This document shows positions 24,451 through 35,205 of a stretch of DNA of 64,000 nucleotides, piece by piece. Below the pieces are notes generated by a model. That model ran no database searches, had not been told where the DNA came from, and worked only from the letters and a program-made list of their open reading frames with translations. This DNA comes from Albugo candida (taxonomy: Eukaryota; Oomycota; Peronosporomycetes; Albuginales; Albuginaceae). The DNA is taken from positions 806,001 through 870,000 of the forward strand of contig CAJNAR010000164.1 in NCBI GenBank assembly GCA_905220665.1, given 5' to 3'. The first letter of the stretch is position 1; each line of letters begins with the position of its first letter. Made by a program: the position numbers and the translations under genes.

Positions 24451-25389
24451 TCAGTTTTGCTTATATTTGGTGACTTGAGAGAACAACACCTGCTCTATTC
24501 TACTTTTCGAATATTTGTTGAGTAGGATAAACGCCAACAAGAGATCAAGAAAAAGGGCTTGCAATCCAAACTGGGCGAGAAAACGTTGCTGGCTTGCTAT
24601 GTACGCGATAACACCAGCCAGAGTTGCTGTGCACACCGAAGTTAGCATAGATGATAGTGCGCTCCGCAGAGCAACGGGTCGTTTACTGGAATCAGTGAGT
24701 GTGCACGCGATCACCTGAATCAAAAAGGCACTCGCAAATAGATTTGCTGTCATAACGAGCACAAAATGAATCGAATTTGCATCCTTTGCTTCTCCCCACG
24801 CAAGGGCTAATGATTTCGTCGTAATCGATTTATACCACGCTAAGGTGAGTCCAATGCCCGTCAGCACCAAATCCTTCGGAACCTTTAGGTAACCAAACAC
24901 CAGCTCGGATACGATGAAAAGCGGAACACATTTTGCACTGATTGCTCTGTAGTATGGCCACTCATTGAAGATTGGCTGTATGACTGATGTTCCCGCACAG
25001 CTCACTGCTATGACACATAAAAAGAGCTTCATTTCCGCCCAAATGAGCTTTGGTAACCGTGATTTTTGTCGTGTTTTCTTCGACAATGATGGTCCAACAA
25101 GTGGCCATAATTTAGATCGACAAGTCATGCATACGTAGAATATGTACGTATGCTTCAAGAAAGACAGCAGCGAAGGCGAATTTGCATAGTTGCCATGTGT
25201 CAAAAGTTCATAATATGCAGCCGCAATCGCAATGCATAAAATTAGTACGTTTGGTAGGAAAGTGATAAGACTATCGAGCAATGGAGAAAATTGAGGTTGT
25301 GAGCTATGCTGATCCGAAGATATCCGTCGTTTGCTGCTTTCTTTTGCCTGTGCTGCTCTATTGTGCTGCCGGCGTCGATGACGTGGCAT
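24451..25389 (-). CDS. Multi-pass membrane protein, unknown family
   Basis: A single exon of 312 codons with an ATG start. Residues 1-35 are basic and Gln/Ser-rich. Five to seven hydrophobic segments follow: ITFLPNVLILCIAIAAAYY, LFLCVIAVSCAG, FIVSELVFGYL, FVLVMTANLFASAFLIQVIA, SVCTATLAGVIAYIA and LDLLLAFILL. The C-terminus is basic and cytosolic-looking. The number and size of segments, and the paired VPKDLVLTG and HFVLVMTAN stretches, brought TRIC-type cation channels to mind, but the diagnostic KxxxRxxK motif was not found. The stop lies 14 bp past the convergent TPR gene stop, so the two genes are tail to tail. Confidence 0.7.
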   Translation of the reverse strand: MPRHRRRQHNRAAQAKESSKRRISSDQHSSQPQFSPLLDSLITFLPNVLILCIAIAAAYYELLTHGNYANSPSLLSFLKHTYIFYVCMTCRSKLWPLVGPSLSKKTRQKSRLPKLIWAEMKLFLCVIAVSCAGTSVIQPIFNEWPYYRAISAKCVPLFIVSELVFGYLKVPKDLVLTGIGLTLAWYKSITTKSLALAWGEAKDANSIHFVLVMTANLFASAFLIQVIACTLTDSSKRPVALRSALSSMLTSVCTATLAGVIAYIASQQRFLAQFGLQALFLDLLLAFILLNKYSKSRIEQVLFSQVTKYKQN

Positions 25390-25953
25390 GGTGTAATGAT
25401 CCCTTCCAAAGGCGATTACACTTAAGATAGGTGGACATGCGAATGTAGAGGTCCGGACAGTATTTTAGATCAAATATTAGAAAGACCTTGGGAACGTTTG
25501 TAAACTTTTTTGAAGCTCATATGATCATTAAAGCTTCCATGTAATAGAGTTAGATGTATGACTTATTTGAGTGGGAATTTTAAGCGCAACAGTACTCGGG
25601 AAGCGATGATAGTGCCTCGCATTGCGGAAAACTCAAATTCGAGCGCTCACAGCAGGATTGCAATTTGTACTGGAATTATGCATTTCGCTATTTGGGAATA
25701 GTCATATTCATGCTCCCGGAAGCTTCCATGTACAGTATAAGCTAAGATAGCATAATGAATTCTCCCCTACAGCAATCGATCTGCGTGCAAGAGCTTGTTA
25801 GTGCGTCGGTACCTGTCTAAACGATCAAGTAGCAGTTAAGACGGAGGATTTTTCAGAAAACTTGAGCGCTACATTTGCTTCAGATACTTCTGTGCGGAGG
25901 ATGCTGTATAAATGCGCACTGAGTGATACTATCGGTCGATCTCGGGACAGCTG
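25390..25953. other. Divergent intergenic region
   Basis: This stretch lies between the start codons of the membrane-protein gene (minus) and the p24 gene (plus). It must hold both promoters. No coding frame or repeat was seen. Confidence 0.45.
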
Positions 25954-27250
25954 ATGTCGTTTCCTCCTCTAAAAACTAATAAATTTGAAGGAGGGAAAAG
26001 CACTAACATGTGGTTCTGCATCACATTACTTGTCCTCGGTTTTCATCTGACTTCGCCTTCTAGAATTGCATTTCAAGTGTCATCAAATGCCGATGTAAGT
26101 GTAACACAATGCACTGATGTATTCATTTCTCTCATTTCGCTTACACGGAATCTAGGACTGCTTTTACGAAGAAAATGCGGCACGCGCATCTGCAACTTTT
26201 ATGACAATGCGTTTTGGTATATTGAAAGGCTCAAAGAACGATAAACTGGCTGTGGCAATCCATAGTCCATCTGGAAGAGTCATAAAGAGCTGGAATGCCA
26301 CTCAAGCGGAACACACTACATCAGTACTGCACGAATTTGGAATGTATGCAATCTGTTATCGACGGATACAAGGATCGTACAAGATCAATGTATTCCATAC
26401 TGTGGAGATCATACCATCAGGAATAGCCGTTATTCTTTTATATCCCACGATGACGGCGACGCTGCAGAAGCGGAACCTTGCAGGAGCGAATTACACAATA
26501 TTTCAAACGTCAGATGATGAGAAAGACATGCAGTTTGGTATCACAGAATTCAATATCGAATCACTATCACCTAGCATGATAACCGATAGAACGCGGGCAC
26601 TTCTCTCGCTTTCTGTCCGGTACAATTCGACCTCGAATGTGGTACTTCAGGTTGCCCATATGACCGACACGACACAATACCCGTTGAAATGGTCGCAGTT
26701 CGAATCACATATAGAAAACTTATCGCGTCGTGAGATTGATAGAGACCAAGCTGCTAGTGGAAATCATGTGTATTTCGATATCACCGAATCTATCGAGGAG
26801 GCCATCAAAGACGGCAAAAGAGCTCTCACTCTTACGGTACATTAGGTCCTGTTTACTTGAAAGTGTTTGATGTTAAATACTCAAGTAGTTTCACGCCAAA
26901 GGGGGGTCTATTGGATTAGACGGCGTAGGCCATGCGTCAAGCTCATTGTATCCCCGAATCTTATTCGAAGAGGAAGAAACTGAATCACTGGAACGAATCA
27001 AGTATCTGAAAAGTCGTATCCTTGATTTACGAGGTGAAGTCTCCTACATTATTCAAAGAGAAGAGCATAGTCGCGATGGTAAGGAGATCTCTGCTGACAA
27101 TGCAAGTTACTAAAGACTCATATATATATAGCTGCCGAAAGCGTCAACTCACGGGTCAAGTGGCTTTCATTGTTTGTCAATGCTCTTTTGATGTGCATCG
27201 CATTGATCCAGGTCTTTTATGTCCGAAAAATACTAGAGGGAGGTTACTAG
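25954..27250 (+). CDS. p24/emp24 family cargo receptor with inserted domain
   Basis: Four exons, 25954-26094, 26156-26836, 26889-27078 and 27132-27250, join in phase to give 376 residues. p24 proteins cycle between ER and Golgi in COPII/COPI vesicles. A hydrophobic signal segment (WFCITLLVLGF) is followed by a GOLD domain at ~40-136 with the conserved cysteine pair (DDCFYEE and YAICYRR). A coiled coil (~300-345, ESLERIKYLKSRILDLRGEV) and a single membrane segment (~348-368) follow, ending in the p24-like QVFYVRKIL. Between GOLD and coiled coil lie ~165 extra residues, absent from ordinary ~210-residue p24 proteins; they end in a beta-sandwich-like pattern (YFDITESIEEAI, RALTLT, then SLYPRILF). 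The tail lacks the usual double-lysine end. Confidence 0.83.
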
Positions 27251-27366
27251 AGCGAGGCCTCGAACAGTATCACAGAGGCACGGTAGATGATTGCAGTACA
27301 ATAGCGCGCAAATCGTTGCGAAAGCTTAATGTTGTCATCTATTTCTTCCTGTATCGGTATAAACGA

Positions 27367-27640
27367 TTATTTGACTGCTGCAATCACGTTTTGCTGCCCT
27401 AGGAACGTGTATGCTCCAACAATATGACTGCCCACGTGTAAGTAAAGAAGGATGAACTGTTTGCGGTCCGTTGCCGACTTCTTTAGTGGATGACTAGCGG
27501 CGTCACGAGTACTTGTATTGCTCTTATACGGTCATACGGCACGATAGAAGTCTCTGGTCGAACTTTTCGAGGGGAATGGCATTCAAATTTGCACAAAGAG
27601 AAAAGAATTAGTGCATAGATAAGGAGATCCGTATAGTCTG
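27367..27640 (-). CDS. Candidate small membrane protein fragment, unknown
   Basis: A minus-strand frame ending at a TAA at 27367-27369 carries a convincing segment: HPLKKSATDRKQF, then a hydrophobic run ILLYLHVGSHIVGAYTFLG and a short end. Just upstream, in a different phase, an ATG frame near 27580 reads MPFPSKSSTRDFYRA. The two could be joined by a short intron, but no phase-consistent junction was found. The gene would converge with the p24 gene. It is included because the composition strongly suggests a short membrane protein of ~60 residues. Confidence 0.28.
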
Positions 27641-28474
27641 ATTCCAGAAAATCACAACTCAAAGGAAACGGAGTATGAACGGATATATAGAAGCTCACCT
27701 AACGTGTGCATTCTGCTACATATAGCTGAACGCACATTTTCATTTGTGATGTTTGTTATTGTCTTGCCAATTTGGGAATCTTATGTAATTCGAATAAGAC
27801 AACTTATTATCTGATCTAGTATGTTTCAAGTTGGGATAGATACGCTTATCTTCAGTATTCATGACAAAAGCAATTCGACCGAATAAAATTTGCAAGCGAA
27901 TTATGGCAGTCTTCATCTGTGTACAGGTTCACATATAAGGAGTCGCCAGTGCTGCCACATGTCTTATCCGTCGTTGCACATAAGACCCACCCTGATTGAC
28001 ATGACAAGCACCAAACATCACGAATATTTGCATGCATCGGGCTATACGTTATTTTCGTTCATTTCGGTTTGCAACGATCTTGCAATAAGCATATGATTTA
28101 GTGTACTTGTCAGCTATCGAATGGTGGGAATATCGGGTTGCGTTTCGAGCAATTTGGAGTATATTTCGTGATAGAACTGATGACACAACATGCTAATACT
28201 ATACGGAAGCTATATGGTAAGTGCCATCATTATATCTGTGTTTACTTGCGCGTCAAATGATTCACATTGTCACGCACGGAACAAGACCAATACTAACAAT
28301 TTTACATCATCGTACATTTTGTAGCTTATTAAAGGCAACTACCGTACCAATAGATCAATAAGAGAATTATCTTAACAATCGTTAGACGCACACGCAGTGG
28401 ATATTCGCTCGATTCACATCCGCTGTGCGTTTCACACTCAGCGAATCAAATAGCTTCGTGGCTAGTCAGTTAAG
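27641..28474. other. Intergenic region upstream of the FAD monooxygenase gene
   Basis: Short frames on both strands (for example 27852-28037, minus) show no domain and no convincing splice partners. The segment must contain the promoter of the monooxygenase gene. Confidence 0.4.
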
Positions 28475-30769
28475 ATGCGATTGCACTCGCCAAGCACCAC
28501 TAATTTTACTCGTTGGGGTGACGCACAACGTTCTTTTATTCATTCCTCTCGCAGAGAAAATGTGTTGGTAGTTGGTGGTGGACCTGTTGGCTCAATCTTT
28601 GCCTATTTATGCCAGAAAATTTTCTCAGTACCCGTCCGCGTAATCGAGAGACAGATGCGACCAACCAACCATCCTCAAGCTCATTTTATAAGTTTACGTA
28701 CCATGGAGATATTGTATTCCTTATTACCGGAATTTCACTATCGTGTTCGCAAATTAGCCGCACCAGTTTTGATGGTAAGTGGCAATAATGATAATGCACA
28801 CAAACACCTGACTGCATCATGCTTTCGAATCAGTGGAAGGATTACGTGTATTGCAGTAAAGTGCAGAAGTTGCATGTGTTTGCAACGATTGATCAAATCC
28901 CAACGTCGCACATGTCGACATCGAAAAGGAAGAATGTCAGTAATATGCTTTCACCGACCCAATTCGTTCATTTTCCTCAGAATCAGTTTGAGCAATTGTT
29001 GAGCGATGTTTTACGTGAGAACCAAGTAATAGTAGAGCGTGGGGTTGAGTTGGTGGATCTGACGCCTTCCAATTCACCGGAGCTGCTACCTCAAGTAAAA
29101 TTGCGGCATTTGTCTCGGTAAGAAGCAAATATTAAATTTTCAAAAGCTTATTCGTTATGCTAGTGTAGGAACAAACAGAGAATATGAGCACTACACTCCG
29201 GATTATGTAATTGGTGCGGATGGAGCTCACTCGTTAGTGAGAAAACTGAGCAACATCGACTTGCTTGGAGCCAAAAATCTCCAAAGTTTAGTGAACATCC
29301 ACTTTACTTGCCCTAAAGTCAGCAAAGTTATCATCGCTATTTCCAGACATTTCTTTGATAGTGTCTCTTGTACTCAATAGCTCGCCCAATATGCTCAACA
29401 CAATGTCCCAGCAATGCTCTACTTCATATTTAATCCCGAGGTCATTGGAGTATTAATTGCGCACGATTATGGCAAAGGCGAATTTGTCCTTCAAGTGCCA
29501 TTTTTTCCGCCTCACGAAAGTATCGAGCTAGACTTTACGAGGCAAAAGTGTTTCTACAAGATCAAATCGTTCTTACCGAATGATATGAAGTTCTTGCCGG
29601 AAGATCTTTCGATTCATTCCATCGGCCAATGGCAGATGGCAGCTCGTATCGCAGAAAGCTTTCACGACAAAAGTCGACGAGTTATACTGATGGGTGATGC
29701 TGCCCATCAATTTCCTCCTGCAGGTGGTTTTGGAATGAACACTGGCATCCAAGACGCTCATAATTTGGCATGGAAACTTGGCTACATCATGCAAGGAGAA
29801 GCCGGAAAAATTGGATCAACTCGTGAAGAGATCCTTGATTCTTACCAGCAAGAGCGAATGTGCATTGCAAACATGACGTTGAAGCTGAGCATTCGCAATG
29901 TCGATCGGACGATGCGTGTGCCTTCGGCACTTCAGCTTTCGCATAAAAGCGCCAAAAACTTGACACATTTCCTCAATAGTCCTACACTAAATCAGCTGCT
30001 TCCCAATTCGATGCGTCGAGGAATACTGAAAAATTTGATGGCTATTGGAACACTACCACTTCACTTGGCAAGTTCCAAAAACAACTTGGTTGGCCAATTA
30101 TTACAGGCTGAGGCTCGAAAGATCGTGGAATCGCGGCAGAGCTTAGCTATGCTGTTCTATCATTTCGACATAGGCTATTCGTATAGAACAACATACTGGT
30201 TCGAACGGGCTCGTACGTTGATGGAAGACAAAGTACTAAATTACTCGTCTTTTTATACTTTGAATAATACCGCCGAACGCTCCAGTGAACAACACATTTA
30301 TAGACCGCTGTTCGAGATTGGTATGCGATTTCCGCATATATGGCTCTCCAAGAAGTCCTTGAATGGGGAGATCAGCATTCTCTCCTCCTTATCACTATAC
30401 TGGGATATAATCCATAAACCCCGTGCGGAAATTCTGCATGAGGCCTCGGAAAAGCAGTTGTTACCATTTTTGTTGATACTGAACGAAGACCTCATACTTT
30501 CGCACATCACACAATCACTCAAGTCAAAGATCGAGCACATTGATGTGATAAGCATCAAAACTGGTGAGGCGAAGGACCAGCCAGAATGCGAAACATTTTT
30601 TGCGAAGGAGAATGACATTTTGTGGAATGAGTTCCGGCGATCCTCACTTGCTATTCTTATTCGTCCAGATGGTCACATTGGGCATATCTGGCCACTTCCA
30701 AGTGAGACATTAACACTTGATGAAGTGAAGATCGCGATATGTAGCTCAATCAAGATGGCATCAACGTAG
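28475..30769 (+). CDS. FAD-dependent monooxygenase, PheA/TfdB class (plant EMB2421-like)
   Basis: Four exons, 28475-28774, 28834-29117, 29179-29317 and 29381-30769, join in phase (introns 59, 61 and 63 nt) to give 703 residues. FAD-binding landmarks are all present: the dinucleotide-binding VVGGGPVG at 32-39, GADGAHS at ~207-213, and GDAAHQFPPAGGFGMNTG from ~346. The middle passage HFTCPKLAQY, PAMLYFIFN, GVLIAHD, GKGEFVLQ, PFFPP follows the plant EMB2421-type oxidoreductase closely. Near the C-terminus LAILIRPDGHIG resembles the thioredoxin-like end of phenol hydroxylases. The N-terminus, with Arg, Ser and Thr and no acidic residue before Asp16, could target an organelle. The substrate is unknown; likely an aromatic or quinone-like compound. 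Confidence 0.88.
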
Positions 30770-31733
30770 ACGGGCTAACATCATAAATGATGCACGAGAG
30801 GGTCAATCGAAAATCGGTTTATTAAAGTATAGGTGACTTCGATGGCGGAAAATAGGGAACGTTTTACAATGTGATAGGCTACGACGAAGACTGCATTGAG
30901 CACAAAAGAATACTGCCATGTGGAATGTGCCTTCGTAAGCTCGGACGATTACATCGAAACATGATTAATGCGCCGATCATTTAACATACAAAACATATCT
31001 TTATGTGATCAGAAGGCTGTCGATACTATGTCGTCACTGGAGCTTGAAACTTGAACGATATTTCTGCGTGCGTCAGCATAGTCTTAATTCTTATGATTCA
31101 CAGTTACAATGCTCGTGAGAAGTAATGCTCCTCGCATTTACTCGTTTTGTTCTCATTCATCTATCATTAGGATCCTTACTGTCTAATCCACTAGTGGACA
31201 CCGCAGTCGAATTGTAAAGTTCATACTTTGATTAAGTCGTATGCCGGCATCAGAGATCAGGATGATAGTAGCATCCGGCAGCTATGTAACCCCATCATCA
31301 TTCATATTTGCATCTTGGGACCAGACAAATAAATTTTGGTAGGGCTCAGCAATTTTTTTGTTGAGCAATAATTTTTTTGTTGAAGTAGGGATCATTTGCG
31401 CTCATAGATGAGATGCAGGCGCATTTGATTGATGCTACATGCTAATCTGAGAGAAAAAGCCACAAGGGCCGCTTCGTCCCGATGTTCTACATAACTGAGA
31501 CGAATAGCGATCCTTCACATGTGACCTGAGTCGGCTGCTTTAGTGATTTACACGGAGATATTGATCAATTCGAGGTGTGAGTTGAGCACAATCATTGAGG
31601 TCTGAGTAGTATTGAGCAATAACTTCGTCCTTCTCTTGTTTTGCCATGTCTTTTTGACGAAAGATCTCGTTCAAGTTTTATTTTCACACTCAAAAATATA
31701 ACTTAGACTCTTTTATCTCAAGGCATTGCTAAG
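30770..31733. other. Intergenic region
   Basis: No gene is supported. It carries the 3' flank of the monooxygenase gene and a short T-rich duplication at 31348-31382. Confidence 0.45.
31348..31382. repeat. Imperfect tandem duplication, T-rich
   Basis: Two adjacent units, agcaatttttttgttg and agcaataatttttttgttg, differ by a 3-nt insertion. This looks like slippage or a small tandem duplication in non-coding DNA. Confidence 0.6.
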
Positions 31734-31892
31734 ATGGTCTGGATACGAAATGTTTCAAAATTCACCCGAGCTGTATTCGCACTGTCCTGTGCGCTGACAC
31801 TTTATTTCAACCACCTTACCATCGCACCTGTTGAATCCATCGATCTACCGCAAGAACGGCCTCGCCTTGTGTTTGCAAACGAATCGGTATAA
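31734..31892 (+). CDS. Candidate 52-residue membrane-anchored peptide
   Basis: An ATG frame of 52 codons with a basic N-terminus (MVWIRNVSKFTR), a hydrophobic segment (AVFALSCALTLYF) and a polar tail ending at TAA. It is shorter than usual ORF thresholds. A gta donor overlaps the stop (TCG|GTATAA), so splicing to an exon near 31960 could replace the last residue. It may be a small mitochondrial or secreted protein; no family was recognised. Confidence 0.33.
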   Translation: MVWIRNVSKFTRAVFALSCALTLYFNHLTIAPVESIDLPQERPRLVFANESV

Positions 31893-32118
31893 CGCCAGTG
31901 TTCTGCAAGATGAAAGCATAAGTAGTATAAAATTGCAATGACGACCTGATCCATACAGTGGCTATGGAAAAATTGGATGAATGTGTGATCTCCAAGTGAT
32001 CGTAATTCTGATTACGTAGGACTACAATATATTCGATTTTCTACTGCACAGTACACCAGAGAAGGCTGGAAGAGCTGTAGAGCATATATGATCTAAAATC
32101 GCCGTAGAAAATGAGCTT

Positions 32119-33299
32119 TCATGATACGAAAATGTATACTGAGGGGCTTGAACTCCAAAAGTGTATGGTCAAATACATTATAGTTGGCATTTTGTAGCTG
32201 CTGTAAATAGAATTCCGTGGCAGCCTTTTGATAAACCCATCAGCCTTAGAAATAAGTTACATTCAAGTTTACTTACGACTGCGCTGAACGCAGGCCGTGC
32301 GATAGCTGGCAAGCTAGATTGCACGAGTCGAGTCGCATCAAGATGCTCTCGGATTCTGATAAAAATGTCTTCAACAATAGGTGCAAACATCTCCCCATGC
32401 TGCGGATTTTGCAATGCCTGTGCTAGCATGTCATCATCTAGATTGTACTTGAGGCAATATAATTAGTGATCCGGATATATGTTATTCATAGTGAGTGAAA
32501 AGAATTGGTTTACCTTACAAAAAAGCTCTTGAGGTAGGTAGGTCTGTTGTTGTGCGACATGGAATGGCACTGCACGTAGCAGATTTGACAGACCTATTGC
32601 TACACCTGCATGACTTGCGATTCGATCTGCCGTCTCGTCACGAATTCCCAGTATTTCCAATGTCAGATACAAGAGCGATGCAGTAGTGTGCTCGGTGTAA
32701 AGCTCTAATTCTTCAAAAGTTTGGTACTCTGCAGTTTCAAGATCTCTTTCCTGATATATACACGATAAGGAACACTACCGTAAACGTACTGCGAAGGCTT
32801 TCTTACTCGTGCATCCAAAATACGGTCAAACCATAACCTTGTCAATTGACCTTTTCTTATCGTCTTGGCAAGCTCTTCAAGAAGCACAGAATCATATGGA
32901 AGGCTTTGTGAAGGCGACTTGAAAAGACTGTGAATCATTTCACGCCACCATTGCATTCGTATACTACCAGGAGCAAGTTTTCCATGTGCCATATCTCTAA
33001 TTCTAGCTGTTTCGACATTAAATGCTCTCTTCAATTGAAAATGAAAACTCAGATTTGACGGCAGCCATAGTCACATCTTTACGTACAACTGCAAAATACG
33101 CTTCACGATGGTCTTGTGGAAATAGAAGACCGCAGAAATAGTTTGTATAATCGTATCTTTTTACAATTTCTCGCAATGAATATGTGGTAGTATGGGTATA
33201 TCGTTGGTAAAAGGTCTTTCCTAGTCCATGTCGTCGCACTGGAAGGCGAATCATTGTTGGCTGTCGTCGTAACTTGATAATAGGCAGTAAGAATTCCAT
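32119..33299 (-). CDS. NDUFAF6-like complex I assembly factor (squalene/phytoene synthase fold)
   Basis: It is a mitochondrial assembly factor for respiratory complex I built on a phytoene-synthase-like fold. The ATG at 33299 opens an Arg-rich presequence-like region (IIKLRRQPTMIRLPVRRHG). Exon 1 ends YFAV and an intron leads to RAFNVETAR, matching human FALRAFNVE. Later blocks follow human NDUFAF6 in order: GSIRMQWWREMI, LTRLWFDRILDAR, ELYTEHTTASLLYLTLEILGI, DRIASHAGVAIGLSNLLRA, TYLPQELF, PAIARPAFSAV. The catalytic aspartate-rich motifs of true squalene synthases are absent, as in the family. The last junction appears to use a 32-nt intron (32276-32245), after which ADGFIKRLP aligns with the human DFLKKI segment. 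The C-terminus beyond that is uncertain. Confidence 0.85.
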
Positions 33300-34306
33300 A
33301 TTTACAAACTAGATAACATAGATCTGTCAGGCGTCAGCGAAAGCTCGAGTCTAAAACGGACATGATGCCGCCGCAAAAGTGCTCATAATAATAGTAATAA
33401 TATAGATCTACAGCCTCCGTTTGACAAAAACAATACATGCGGCATGGCACGAATCACCGAATACTAGAAGAGGGGACGCGTCGGCACTTTAATGAACCTT
33501 ATTATGCGCAGGTTATAAGTATCTGCATCAGTACGACCGGCTCATTCGCGCAAATCTTTGGCGATTCGGCTGATCCACACAAAAGCTGACTTGCATCGTA
33601 TTAAGTGCTATAAGCATTCGTGAAGCCAGCCGATGCACTATTGCTGGCCATGTGCCATAGCAGACACACTCATCAGTTGACTTGGTATCCGTGTTGGCTG
33701 AAAGCCTCCACAGCAGATGTTTTTTCCCTTCCAGAATTCCACGGTAAAATTAATTCATCGTAGTTGGTTTTCACGCCAGTGATCTAAACGGGTCAATGTC
33801 ACAAAGAGTTATATCATGCTACATGTATTTGCAGATCACATGACTGGGATACGCTACGGATCACAGTGTAAAATTTTTAGATTCGTACAATACTATGCCC
33901 TAGATGACCCACATGCACCCACTTTATCGTTTCTTTTGGTTGGAAAAAGCCGGTGTAAAGCATATATGAGATCGAATTGAGAACAAGTCAGTCTAATAAG
34001 ACGTACATACCGACAATTCTGGCGTGGAAACAAAGTATTTGCGCCAGGTTTGACCAGTTCAAGTATGGTTTACTTAGCCTTCTCGAATTTTAATCAGATT
34101 CTGGTCGGCATGGAAAAAAGTGAAGGACAGATGGTCGTGAAGCCCCCATAACGAATGCTATACGCTCTATCCAAGCTCTGGCAAGGGTATATTGACAATA
34201 TCTTGCGCGACTTATACTACCGCGATGATGTGAATAGAACCTATCGGATGAAAATGCAGATTTTGACTCGCCATGGATCTGTGATGTTCAGAGGTGCGGA
34301 AGAACG
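33300..34306. other. Intergenic stretch
   Basis: No supported gene. A 54-codon ATG frame from 34155 (MLYALSKLWQGYIDN...) ends just before the next candidate and might be its 5' exon. Confidence 0.4.
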
Positions 34307-34597
34307 ATGGTGAAGCTAACTCAAGTAGGGATGTATCAAACAATGTGTTCGGGACACGAGTTTGGTAATTTTCTTCTAGTGAACACAAAGTCTAACCTGC
34401 TGAGAAGAGATTCAATGATATTGCCTCATGTATTGGAGGCTTTTTATTCCAAAGGCGAACGAAGAATGGATCTGAGTGAACCAGAAAACTTTATAACAAA
34501 CACAGAACCTGTTGCCAACTTCGGTCGACTTTTGAAAAAAGCTTCCGACCTAGCCGTTGCGGCACTACATGACTGGAACATGAGCGTGTTGTTTTGA
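34307..34597 (+). CDS. Candidate protein of unknown function
   Basis: Ninety-six codons from an ATG at 34307 to TGA. The sequence is balanced, with amphipathic helices (NFGRLLKKASDLAVAAL) and a Glu/Asn/Asp-rich middle. An in-frame upstream ATG frame at ~34155-34316 overlaps it in another phase. There is no signal peptide and no recognised domain. It is the longest plus-strand frame in this 2.3-kb region. Confidence 0.3.
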   Translation: MVKLTQVGMYQTMCSGHEFGNFLLVNTKSNLLRRDSMILPHVLEAFYSKGERRMDLSEPENFITNTEPVANFGRLLKKASDLAVAALHDWNMSVLF

Positions 34598-34792
34598 GAA
34601 AGCTTCTTGAAAGCGTTTATTCAAAGACGATATTCAGTAGCCACTTGTTTCTCCCATGATTCTAGACGGTACTAAGCATCGTTTGAAATAAAAGTTTGAT
34701 TCGATGTCGTGATCGCGCAGTGCAGTCAAGACGGAAATCAATTTACCTTTATTCCATATCAATCGCATTCAGCTTCTGTTCCACTTTGCTGT

Positions 34793-35205
34793 TCAACTGC
34801 TCACCTTGCATATTTTCTCGCATAGTGGGCAAGTATCATTTTCATTCGGAGCATAGCCCGTAACCAAATAGAGCTCATTACTAATTTCAGTAGCTTTGCA
34901 ATGTTATGCGTGACATACACACGCATGATATGCCTTTCGATCTACTTACACTATCTTAGTTGGCGCTATAGTAAACGCGCTCCAACTTGGTACGTTGTTA
35001 TTGGGTATCTTGCTACAATTTGCATCAGCTTGCAAAGCCGGTAAGCGAGCAAGTGCGCCTTGACGATAATAAAATTTTGTCGTGTTTCCACCTTTGGAGT
35101 TGGGAAGCTGGTCATATAGCCATGAGCTTAGTGACTGCATCTCAGCTAGTAGTACAAGTATAGAAGCCTACCTGCGTGCAGAATAGCTATGACAATATAG
35201 AGCAT
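34793..35205 (-). CDS. Candidate secreted cysteine-containing protein
   Basis: An ATG at 35205 starts a short hydrophobic leader (MLYIVIAILHA). After a 26-nt GT-AG interval (35171-35146) the frame continues in phase with EMQSLSSWLYDQLPNSKGG, then at 34880 with a third exon reading ELYLVTGYAPNENDTCPLCEKIC. Cysteines occur at NCSK, TCPLC and KIC. Without the short interval the protein would start at the internal Met at 35140 and lose the leader. The end is uncertain: unspliced it stops at 34793; other splice choices extend it to 34634. The family is not recognised. Confidence 0.37.

Noticed and set aside
24451..25389. TRIC-type intracellular cation channel
   Set aside because: Segment number is roughly right, but the family's lysine/arginine gating motif and loop spacing were not found.
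27118..27131. TA repeat as a microsatellite of interest
   Set aside because: It is 12-13 nt long and forms the pyrimidine-poor end of an intron in the p24 gene; no further meaning.
32178..33299. True squalene or phytoene synthase
   Set aside because: The aspartate-rich catalytic motifs are missing and the blocks match NDUFAF6 (RAFNVE, YLTLEILGI).
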